A stretch of DNA of 50,603 bases from Thermohalobaculum sp050331335. GTDB taxonomy: Bacteria; Pseudomonadota; Alphaproteobacteria; Rhodobacterales; Rhodobacteraceae. A program made the translations under genes and the position numbers. The notes beneath the pieces were generated by a model, which saw only the letters and a program-made list of their open reading frames with translations, did not search any database and was not told the origin of the DNA. Below are positions 17,305 through 24,395 of the stretch, piece by piece; the stretch's first letter is position 1, and each line of letters starts with the position of its first letter. The stretch is taken from positions 1 through 50,603 of the forward strand of contig JBHJGY010000047.1 in NCBI GenBank assembly GCA_050331335.1, written 5' to 3'.

Positions 17305-17508
17305 GAGACCATTCCTCTCAGATTGGGGCGTTGTTCACGCCGGGCGGTCCGTTGCACGGTCCCGCTTCGGGGACGCTGACAAGGCCGACGATGCTGGCGG
17401 CCATCGGATGCGCCTTCTGACGACTGCCCCGGCGCTGAGGTCGGGGCCTGCGGGACTTCCCGCCGCACCGAGAGAGAACCACCGAAAGATTGCCGTCTCC
17501 TTAAGCGC
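17305..17508 (-). promoter_or_regulatory. Flagellin leader and promoter region with tandem hairpins
   Basis: This 204-base gap between flgN and fliC contains two adjacent inverted repeats: 17426-17431 with 17442-17447 (six pairs, loop ten) and GCGGG/CCCGC at 17450-17463 (five pairs, loop four). They lie 122-160 bases before the fliC start and lack T-runs. They could end the flgJ-flgN transcript or fold in the fliC 5' leader, where FlbT acts in Caulobacter. No clear sigma-28 or sigma-54 promoter was recognised. Confidence 0.5.
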
Positions 17509-17901
17509 TCAAGCGCGCGTCGAGGGGCCGGCGGCGTCCTCTCGGCTCACCACGCGCGAGCCGTCTGCCCGGTAAGCGACATCGCCGGTGCGGGCGGCCG
17601 CGATCTCCTTGATCCGACGGCGGGCGGCGGCGACGCCGGCCCGCGCTGCGGCCAAGAGCCGCTCATTGCGCCGGCTCTGGGCGACGAGGCTTTGCAACGC
17701 GCGTTTCAGTGTCGGGCTCCCGGGGGTTGCCGGGATCGCCTGCTCGAGCTGCTCCAAGAGAGCCTGTTTGGCCTTGGCAAGCCGCGCCAGGCCGTCGAAG
17801 CGCCCGGTGAGCAGTTGGGCACGCTCCTTGGCAAGCAACGCGGCACCCTCGGCGATCAAGCTCTCAAGAACAGCAGGGGCGTCCGAGCGGGCATCGCTCA
17901 T
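17509..17901 (-). CDS. FlgN-like flagellar export chaperone
   Basis: The 130 aa protein is helical and charged, with a central segment (SLVAQSRRNERLLAAARAGV) that resembles FlgN-family proteins. FlgN chaperones the hook-filament junction proteins FlgK and FlgL, which are not encoded in the window. It overlaps flgJ by four bases (17898-17901) and precedes fliC. The family is weakly conserved, so the call rests on size, composition and position. Confidence 0.72.
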   Translation of the reverse strand: MSDARSDAPAVLESLIAEGAALLAKERAQLLTGRFDGLARLAKAKQALLEQLEQAIPATPGSPTLKRALQSLVAQSRRNERLLAAARAGVAAARRRIKEIAAARTGDVAYRADGSRVVSREDAAGPSTRA

Positions 17902-18185
17902 CGGTCTCGAGCCGCCAGCGCTTCGGCCAGGCGATCGGCGAGCCCGATCCCGCCCTTGTCCGCGAGCGCTTGGGCATATTCGCGCACGAGAAGCGGGGCC
18001 ATTTGGCGCTCACCCACGCCGCCGCCGAATTGCGCCGGGGGCTCGGCGAGGCCGGTATGTTTCAGCATCTCCGCAAGGAACACCGCTTCGAAGGCGGTGG
18101 CGGCGGCGCGGATCTCGGCCCGGCGCGTCGCCCCTGCTGCGGAGGGTTCGGACGGCGCGGCGATAGGTGGCACGGGAACGGTCAT
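17898..18185 (-). CDS. flgJ: Rod-binding protein FlgJ, short form without muramidase domain
   Basis: The 95 aa protein matches the N-terminal rod-binding domain of FlgJ (AATAFEAVFLAEMLKHTGL). It acts as the rod scaffold/cap in the periplasm. The C-terminal peptidoglycan hydrolase domain of enterobacterial FlgJ is absent, as is usual in alphaproteobacteria, and the SltF-like gene at 10685 probably supplies that activity. The ATG at 18185 has AAAGGAGA upstream; an in-frame start at 18209 is less well placed. It is divergent from fliK. Confidence 0.9.
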   Translation of the reverse strand: MTVPVPPIAAPSEPSAAGATRRAEIRAAATAFEAVFLAEMLKHTGLAEPPAQFGGGVGERQMAPLLVREYAQALADKGGIGLADRLAEALAARDR

Positions 18186-18221
18186 GGCGGTCTCCTTTCG
18201 CTCCGCCATAGCACCGGGCCC

Positions 18222-18236
18222 GTAAACAGTTGGTAA
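18222..18236. promoter_or_regulatory. Candidate CtrA-like site between flgJ and fliK
   Basis: The minus strand reads TTAC-N7-TTAC (plus: gtaa-N7-gtaa), six of eight bases of the CtrA consensus TTAA-N7-TTAA. It lies in the 99-base divergent gap, 37 bases before flgJ and 49 bases before fliK. CtrA controls flagellar genes in many alphaproteobacteria. The match is imperfect, so this is a suggestion only. Confidence 0.3.
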
Positions 18237-18284
18237 TCCATTCGGGCTAGGACATGGGTTATCGCAACGGAGATCGGTAGCTCA

Positions 18285-20558
18285 ATGGACATGCCTCTTC
18301 CCGCCCGCTTGGCTTCGCTCGCGGCCCCGGCGCCGTCTTCTGCTGGGGCGGGGCGCGCCGGCTCTGCGGCCGGTGACTTCGCTCAGCTGGTGGTTGAGGC
18401 CGATGCGGGGCAGGGCGATACCGCGGCGGAGGGTGGAGATCGGGCGGTGCGCGCCGCGGAGGATGCGGCTGGCGGCACGTCCGTCGATCGCCCTGGGGCG
18501 GAGGCCGCGGCAGAGGGTCCGGCGGAGCCCGCGGGCGGCGAGGCGAGCCGGCGCGGACCAGCCCTCTTGGGCGCGGGATCGGCGGAGCAGCCGGACCCCG
18601 CGGGGCGACCGTTCCCCGAGCCAGCGGCGGCCGCGACCATGACCGGGTCGCGCGCGCCATCGTCGCTGGGGCCTGTCGGGGGCACTGCCGTTCAGCAGCC
18701 CGCGCGCGAGACCCCTCCGGTGCCCGCGGCCACCGCCGAGACGCGGAGCCAAGGCGCCAACCGGTCGGCGGTCCAGCCAGCAAACGACCCAACGCCGGCA
18801 GTCGCAGAGCGCACGGGTGCTGCGCGTGTCGGGAAAGGGTCGGGTGGCGCGGGGATTTCGGGCGCCACGCCTGAACTTGCTCGCGTCTTGCCCACGGTCC
18901 CGGCGCCGCTGGCGACCGGCGCGCCCCCGGCGAGTGACCGGAACATTGGCGTTGCGCGCATCGGCAGCCTGTCGCCCAATCCCGTTCCGAGCCTTGCGAG
19001 CCCTGGCGGCGCCAACTTCGGCAGCGCAGAAGGCTCCGATGCCGCCGAGGCGCCGTCGAAGCCAGGTCACGGCAACTTGCCTCAGCCTGCAGCGCCAACA
19101 CGATCTTCGGGTTCTCCGAGCACCCCGCTCCCTCCGACAGGCTCGGTGGCGGCCAACGAACCGGCGATCGGCTCGACGCCGGAAATCTTGGGGCCAAACG
19201 CCCGCGCCCGGTTGGTGGAAACGGGCGATCCCCCGTCTCGACGTGAGACCCGGGCCGTTGAGTTGGGGGGCGGCGTCAATTCAGATCGGCTCGTCCCCCG
19301 CTCAAAGATCGCGGCTGAGTCTAGGCTCTCGCAATTTCCCGTCGCCGCGGCTGATGGCCCGTCGACGGACGCGCTGGCAACTAAGCCGGCGCCGCCGCAA
19401 AAAACCGTCCCTGGAGCGTCTCAATCGGCGGGCGATGGTGCCCCGACGGCGGCCTTCGCACCCCGCCGGGCGGAGCCCCAAGTGGTCGATCCGCTCGGGT
19501 CGCCGCCACGCGTTCAGATAATCGCCAATGGCCAAGCCCCGAACGCTGCGACTGGCCCAACGCCTGCGCCGCAGCTCGTCGGGTTGGTGCGGCATACCGA
19601 TCGTGCGCCAGGGGAGCCGCGCGCCGCCGCGGCGCCGGCGGCCGCCGCACAGGCACAACTGCCGAAGGCGAGGGTCTCGCCGCTCGGATCGACGACCGCC
19701 CAAGCTTCTGGCGGGGGCGACGCCGGCTCACCGATCGATGCCCTCTTGCTCAGGCGCACAGCCCCCGAGGTGCCGGCGCCGGTCCCGCTTGAGCCGGCGG
19801 AGGCTTGGTCCAATAGCACTGATCTGGCGCGGCCTAAATCGGGTATTGTTGGGCAACCCCCCATCGCCAGCACCCCCGGTGCCCCGACTGCCCTGTTGCT
19901 ACCGCCGGGCGCGGATCCCAGGGCGCTGCCGACCCAGCCGGCGGTTGTCGTTGCGCCGCACTCACCGTTGGAGCAGACGGGCGTTGCCCCGTCGCTGCCA
20001 CAGATCGACGAGTTTCTCGAGCTTCAGCGAGACTCGGTCGCGCGACGCGAGGCTGCGACGGGCGGCACCGGGCTCGCGCAGATCGGCATTCAGGGACCGT
20101 CGGCACAAACTGGGGCGACGTCTGCATCATCGACTGTCGGTGTCGCTGCGCAACCCACACAGGGCGTTGCTGAGTTGCCGCGCGGGATCGGCCCGCAACT
20201 CGGGGTGGCGATCGCGTCAGGACCCGTGCCCGGGAAGATCGAGATCCAGCTCGATCCGCCCGAGCTCGGCCGCGTTGAGATTGCGATGGATATTGTCGAG
20301 ACCGGGCTCCGGGCCACCCTGACCGCGGAGCGTCCCTCGACCATGGATCTCATGCGGCGCCACTTGGACCTGCTGGTCGGGCAGTTCGAAGAGGCCGGTT
20401 TTGGGACGGTCGATCTGCGCTTTGGCGGCCAATCCGACGCCGGCCACCCCGGTGGCGGAGAATTTCCGGAGGGCGCCGCAAGCGTGCCTCAGCCCGAGCC
20501 CGGAGAAGGGCCCGCCCAAGACGCCTGGCGCGCCGACGGGCTCGATCTCAGGCTTTGA
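18285..20558 (+). CDS. fliK: Flagellar hook-length control protein FliK
   Basis: The 757 aa protein has a very long, low-complexity N-terminal region rich in alanine, proline, glycine and serine (to about residue 630), followed by a conserved C-terminal Flg_hook domain with KIEIQLDPPELGRVEIAM. FliK is exported, measures the hook and then triggers the FlhB switch to filament export. The C-terminal domain contacts FlhB. It is longer than enterobacterial FliK (about 400 aa), the extra length lying in the disordered part. It is first of a two-gene unit with flgD. Confidence 0.9.
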   Translation: MDMPLPARLASLAAPAPSSAGAGRAGSAAGDFAQLVVEADAGQGDTAAEGGDRAVRAAEDAAGGTSVDRPGAEAAAEGPAEPAGGEASRRGPALLGAGSAEQPDPAGRPFPEPAAAATMTGSRAPSSLGPVGGTAVQQPARETPPVPAATAETRSQGANRSAVQPANDPTPAVAERTGAARVGKGSGGAGISGATPELARVLPTVPAPLATGAPPASDRNIGVARIGSLSPNPVPSLASPGGANFGSAEGSDAAEAPSKPGHGNLPQPAAPTRSSGSPSTPLPPTGSVAANEPAIGSTPEILGPNARARLVETGDPPSRRETRAVELGGGVNSDRLVPRSKIAAESRLSQFPVAAADGPSTDALATKPAPPQKTVPGASQSAGDGAPTAAFAPRRAEPQVVDPLGSPPRVQIIANGQAPNAATGPTPAPQLVGLVRHTDRAPGEPRAAAAPAAAAQAQLPKARVSPLGSTTAQASGGGDAGSPIDALLLRRTAPEVPAPVPLEPAEAWSNSTDLARPKSGIVGQPPIASTPGAPTALLLPPGADPRALPTQPAVVVAPHSPLEQTGVAPSLPQIDEFLELQRDSVARREAATGGTGLAQIGIQGPSAQTGATSASSTVGVAAQPTQGVAELPRGIGPQLGVAIASGPVPGKIEIQLDPPELGRVEIAMDIVETGLRATLTAERPSTMDLMRRHLDLLVGQFEEAGFGTVDLRFGGQSDAGHPGGGEFPEGAASVPQPEPGEGPAQDAWRADGLDLRL

Positions 20559-20573
20559 TCACAGGAGACGAAT

Positions 20574-21269
20574 ATGGAAATTATCCGCAATCCCGCGCTC
20601 TTGCCGTCCCCCCCGCCGACGACCGAGACGAGTTCAACCGGCAGCACGGATGCGGCTTCGGCAAGCGCGGATTTCTCCAGCTTTCTAAGTCTCTTGACGG
20701 CTCAATTGCGGAATCAAGATCCGCTTCAACCGCTAGATTCGACCGAGTTCGTCGCGCAGCTCGCAAGCTTCTCCACGGTTGAGCAGTTGATCGGCACGAA
20801 CCGGCGCCTCGACGGCTTGGCGGCTCAGGCCGAGTCGGTCACGGTGGCCAGCTATGCAGAGTGGATCGGGCGCGAGGCGAGCCTAAGTGACGGCAGCTTC
20901 ATCGGAACCGGCACGCCGCGCAGCTTCGCCTTCGACGCGCTCCCGAGCGCCGACCGCGCCCTTGCCCAGATCCGTCGCCCGGACGGCACCGTGGTCGCGA
21001 ATCTCGCGCTCGATCCGAGCACCGGCGGAGCTCAAAGTTGGGACGGGAAGGACGCCTCGGGTACGCCCATACGCGGCCCGCTGTCCGTGGAAATCGCCTA
21101 CTTCAACGGCGATGATGAGATTGAGCGCCGCCCGGGTCGCATCTTCACCGAGATTGTTGGCGTGACCGGAACGGCGAGCGGGGTCGTGCTCGACTTCGCT
21201 GACGGCGGCAGCGCGACGCCCTTTGCTGTCTCGACGCTCAGGGTCCCCGTGATCATCGACGAAACGTAA
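20574..21269 (+). CDS. flgD: Flagellar hook assembly cap protein FlgD
   Basis: The 231 aa protein carries the FlgD N-terminal signature FLSLLTAQLRNQDPLQPLD followed by STEFVAQLASFSTVEQ, then a beta-rich FlgD Ig/Tudor-like region. FlgD caps the growing hook so that FlgE subunits can polymerise. AGGAGA precedes the ATG. It lies 15 bases after fliK and ends eight bases from the convergent fliL-paralogue stop. The hook gene flgE, often next to flgD, is absent here. Confidence 0.96.
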   Translation: MEIIRNPALLPSPPPTTETSSTGSTDAASASADFSSFLSLLTAQLRNQDPLQPLDSTEFVAQLASFSTVEQLIGTNRRLDGLAAQAESVTVASYAEWIGREASLSDGSFIGTGTPRSFAFDALPSADRALAQIRRPDGTVVANLALDPSTGGAQSWDGKDASGTPIRGPLSVEIAYFNGDDEIERRPGRIFTEIVGVTGTASGVVLDFADGGSATPFAVSTLRVPVIIDET

Positions 21270-21277
21270 GGTTTCGC

Positions 21278-21724
21278 TCAGAGCTCCTGGCGTAGGGCGT
21301 CCAGGATCAGAACGTCGCGCACCCGCTGGCCGAGATGAAGGCGCGCTGCGGCCAGCAACCGCGCGCGCAACTCTTCCATCACCCGCTCGCTCGTGTAAGT
21401 GTCGGCGAAGGCTCCGGCATAGGACATTTCGAACATCTCGCGGAGGAAGGCGTCGCGAATCCGTGGCTCACGCTGAAAGGCACGCTCACGAGCCGAGGCC
21501 GGCACATCCAGTGCGACCTCAAAGATCATCAAGGCCTCCGTTTCTCCGCCGGCAACGACGGGCACGATCATCTGGCGTGCGATCTCGACATAGTCCGACG
21601 GGCCGCTCGGCGGGGACGCAGGCGCCTGCGTTGCGGACCCGGAATTCGGCCTGAGCAAGTGACCGATCGCGGCGCCCCCGACCAGACCCATGACGATCAG
21701 GGCAGCACAGAGCAAAAGCTTCAT
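21278..21724 (-). CDS. Second FliL-type membrane protein of the flagellar cluster
   Basis: The 148 aa protein has one N-terminal membrane helix (about residues 3-24), a short proline/serine linker and a C-terminal domain (YVEIARQMIVPVV onward) that resembles the FliL periplasmic domain. It ends an operon that also contains a standard fliL at 28713. FliL proteins sit around the stator and support torque or stator stability. Rhodobacter sphaeroides has a FliL-related extra protein, MotF, that is needed for rotation; this could be its counterpart, but that is inferred from position and fold. It starts nine bases after the flgH stop. Confidence 0.75.
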   Translation of the reverse strand: MKLLLCAALIVMGLVGGAAIGHLLRPNSGSATQAPASPPSGPSDYVEIARQMIVPVVAGGETEALMIFEVALDVPASARERAFQREPRIRDAFLREMFEMSYAGAFADTYTSERVMEELRARLLAAARLHLGQRVRDVLILDALRQEL

Positions 21725-21733
21725 CTCACTCCC

Positions 21734-22471
21734 TCAAAATGGATAGGCGAGGTCGACGATCTGCTGACCGTAGCGCGGCTGCTGCAGGTCGGTGATTTGA
21801 CCTCGACCACCGTAAAGAATTCGAGCATCGGCAATTTTGTCCGAAGTAATCTCGTTTTGCCGAGAAATATCTTCGGGTCGAACGATGCCGCTGACCTGAA
21901 GATCACGTAACTCGAAGTTAATCCGAACCTCCTGGCTGCCTCGGATCACCAAATGCCCGTTCGGAAGGACTTGCTCGACTGTCGCCGCCAAGCGGAACGT
22001 GATCTCCTCTTCCCGCTCCACTGACCCCTCGCCCACGCTCGAGCTGTTCGCCTCTTGAGAAACCCCTGGTGTGAGGGTGCCTGCGCCGGGCAAGATGATG
22101 TCCGCCACCGAGGGAAGGCCGAACAGGGCCGATACCGAACCCTCATCGGCGCTGCTCCGCGCTCGGTTCGTGACGTTCGAGATCTCGCCCTCGTCATCGA
22201 TTTGGACGATCACGGTCAGAATATCCCCGCGCCGCCGCGCGCGCCGGTCGCCGAACAGCGAAGATGGCCCGGACTGCCAAAGGGAGCCGGTCGTCGCGGC
22301 CATCGGTGGCGGCGGGGGGGGCGGCACCAGCGCAACACGCTGCGGCACCGGGCTCGCAATCTCGGGCACCGCCGCACCTGGCGGCGTGATTGTGGGCGGC
22401 GTGTTGAAATGGTCGAGTTGACCGCTGCAGCCGCATAGCAGCAGCGCCGCCAGAGCCTTCACGGGCCTCAT
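21734..22471 (-). CDS. flgH: Flagellar L-ring lipoprotein FlgH
   Basis: The 245 aa protein starts with a lipoprotein signal ending LLLCGC, so cysteine 15 is probably lipidated. The conserved L-ring region includes SLFGDRRARRRGDILTVIV and the C-terminal SGIVRPEDIS. FlgH forms the outer-membrane bushing for the rod. The ATG at 22471 overlaps the flgA stop; an in-frame start at 22519 would put sixteen residues before the signal peptide. The last third (21781-21900) is about 50 percent GC by my count, below its neighbours, and uses many A/T-ending codons. Confidence 0.95.
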   Translation of the reverse strand: MRPVKALAALLLCGCSGQLDHFNTPPTITPPGAAVPEIASPVPQRVALVPPPPPPPMAATTGSLWQSGPSSLFGDRRARRRGDILTVIVQIDDEGEISNVTNRARSSADEGSVSALFGLPSVADIILPGAGTLTPGVSQEANSSSVGEGSVEREEEITFRLAATVEQVLPNGHLVIRGSQEVRINFELRDLQVSGIVRPEDISRQNEITSDKIADARILYGGRGQITDLQQPRYGQQIVDLAYPF

Positions 22472-22872
22472 TGGCGCACCTCGACGGCGCCACGGTCGAG
22501 TACGGTGGCAGCTACCCAATGGCGCGAGCCGAGATTCATCACCCGGATTCGCTCTCCTGCGCCTCCCGGATCGAGCGCCCGGCCCTCAGCCCGGATCTCC
22601 AACCCAGCCTTGCGATAGAGCATCGCGACGATTTGGTTGCGCCGAACCAGCGTCTCGGGGCCCAGATCAGCCGACCGCACCGGGCGATCCACATAGATCG
22701 CACGCCGAACTTCGAGCCCCAAGAGCGGGGTCTGCGCTTCCGCGGGGCCGCGCAAATCGCCGGGTTGAAGCACTGTTCCAGGGCGCAGCGTTCGTGCCGC
22801 GGTGACAGCGTCCTGCGCCACGGCGGGGCACATTGCGACCAGCAGTACCAAAACCGCAAGTGCCCGCGTCAT
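22468..22872 (-). CDS. flgA: Flagellar P-ring assembly chaperone FlgA
   Basis: The 134 aa protein has a signal peptide (about 1-19) and a SAF-type domain with LRPGTVLQPGDL and the C-terminal VMNLGSRHWVAATV. FlgA helps the P-ring protein FlgI polymerise in the periplasm. It is shorter than E. coli FlgA (219 aa) and keeps mainly the C-terminal part, common in this group. FlgI itself is not encoded in the window. It overlaps both flgG (22869-22872) and flgH by four bases. Confidence 0.92.
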   Translation of the reverse strand: MTRALAVLVLLVAMCPAVAQDAVTAARTLRPGTVLQPGDLRGPAEAQTPLLGLEVRRAIYVDRPVRSADLGPETLVRRNQIVAMLYRKAGLEIRAEGRALDPGGAGERIRVMNLGSRHWVAATVLDRGAVEVRQ

Positions 22873-23654
22873 CTCAACCTCGACGCAGTGGCCAGCATCT
22901 CGTCAGCTGCCTTCATCACCTGGCTGTTGAGCTCGTAGGCCCGTTGCGCTTCGATCAATTCGGTGATCTCTGAGACGACATCCACGGCGCTGTCCTCCAA
23001 ATAGCCCTGGCGAAGCAGGCCGCGCCCATCGACGCCGGGCTCGCCTGGTACCGGCGGGCCCGATGCCGCGCTTTCGGCGAAGAGGTTCTCGCCCAACGCC
23101 TCCAAGCCCTTCTCGTTAATGAAGCTGGCGAGCGTGATCTCGCCGATCTGCTGCAGATCCACCTCGTTCTCGAAACGCGCGAAGACTGTCCCGTCCGCAT
23201 TGATCACCACCTCGCGGGCGTCCTCCGGGATGGTGATTGCAGGTAAGAGCGGGAAGCCGGCACTGGTGACGACCTCGCCATCCGCCGACACTTTGAACGC
23301 GCCGTCTCGACTATAGGCGGGGTCGCCGTTCGGCAGCTCTATCTCGAAATAGCCGCGGCCTTCGATCGCGATGTCGAGTTCGCCGCCGGTCTCCCGCGAG
23401 CTGCCCTGCTGAACATCCATCGACACCGCCGCGGCACGCGCGCCGAGCCCCATCTGGATGCCCGATGGCAAAATCTCCCCGGTGGCTGCTGTAATAGATC
23501 CTGGTGTGCGCAGTTGTTGATAATGTAAGTCAACAAATTCAGCACGACGAGGATCGTAAGCTGTTGTGCTCATATTTGATATGTTATTTGCGGTTACATT
23601 TACGCGCAATTGCTGTGCTGCCATGCCTGTCGCGGCGATTTTTAAGGCCTGCAT
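22869..23654 (-). CDS. flgG: Flagellar distal rod protein FlgG
   Basis: The 261 aa protein has the rod/hook N-terminal motif (QQLRVNVTANNISNMSTTAYDPRR) and C-terminal D0 helix (ELIEAQRAYELNSQVMKAADEML). It forms the distal rod. AAGGAGA precedes the ATG at 23654. The first 50 or so codons stand out: 23521-23600 is only about 36 percent GC by my count and uses rare codons such as ATA and TTA, while the rest of the gene is GC-rich. The encoded residues are the most conserved part of the protein. Confidence 0.97.
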   Translation of the reverse strand: MQALKIAATGMAAQQLRVNVTANNISNMSTTAYDPRRAEFVDLHYQQLRTPGSITAATGEILPSGIQMGLGARAAAVSMDVQQGSSRETGGELDIAIEGRGYFEIELPNGDPAYSRDGAFKVSADGEVVTSAGFPLLPAITIPEDAREVVINADGTVFARFENEVDLQQIGEITLASFINEKGLEALGENLFAESAASGPPVPGEPGVDGRGLLRQGYLEDSAVDVVSEITELIEAQRAYELNSQVMKAADEMLATASRLR

Positions 23655-23678
23655 TGGTTCTCCTTGGCGTTTGATGGG

Positions 23679-24395
23679 TCAGACAGGCTGGCCGAGGCGC
23701 TCGATCGTCGCGCGGATCCGGTCGTTGTCGTCGACGAGCACGTCCTGAGCGCGCTGATAGGCCCGCGACACCTCGATCATCCGGGCGATCTCTGAGATCG
23801 CGTCGATATTCGAGCCTTCGAGGGCGCCTTGAATAATCTCTGACGCCTCTGCGGGGATCGGCTCACCCTCGATCCGAAAGCTCGCCTCGCCGTCACGGGT
23901 CATGGTGTCCGGCGGGGCCGTGAAGAGGCCGATTTGCGCTTGTGCGACACCATCGACCGACACGGTCCCGTCGGTTGCCACCGTTACCTCGCCCTCAGGA
24001 GGCAGGAAGATCGGCGCATTTCCGAGATCGAGCACCGGGCGCCCCGATGCGGAAACCATCAGACCCTCCGGCGAGCGGGCAAAGTGACCGGCACGTGTGA
24101 GGCGCAGTCCCTCCTCGAACTCAAGCGCGAAGAACCCCTCACCCGCGATGGCAAGATCCAACGGTGCGCCGGTCATCCGGATCTCACCGGGAGCTTGATC
24201 GAAAAACCGCGCCTGAAGATCGGCCATCGACAGGCTTGCCGCGTCTTGCCGGCCCACCACGAATTCCGCGAACACAAGGCCTTCGCGGCGAAATCCGGTC
24301 GTCGCCATGTTGGCCAGATTGTTTGCAATGGTGCTGAGCTCTGTCCTCAGGCCGCGTTGCCGATTCACAGCCAAATATGCAAAACTGTCATCCAT
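23679..24395 (-). CDS. flgF: Flagellar proximal rod protein FlgF
   Basis: The 238 aa protein has the rod N-terminus (ELSTIANNLANMATTGFRREG) and a C-terminal helix with ISEIARMIEVSRAYQRAQ. It lies upstream of flgG, from which it is separated by 24 bases, and overlaps the upstream 764 aa gene by eight bases. It is distinguished from FlgG by position and by its shorter body. Confidence 0.94.
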   Translation of the reverse strand: MDDSFAYLAVNRQRGLRTELSTIANNLANMATTGFRREGLVFAEFVVGRQDAASLSMADLQARFFDQAPGEIRMTGAPLDLAIAGEGFFALEFEEGLRLTRAGHFARSPEGLMVSASGRPVLDLGNAPIFLPPEGEVTVATDGTVSVDGVAQAQIGLFTAPPDTMTRDGEASFRIEGEPIPAEASEIIQGALEGSNIDAISEIARMIEVSRAYQRAQDVLVDDNDRIRATIERLGQPV

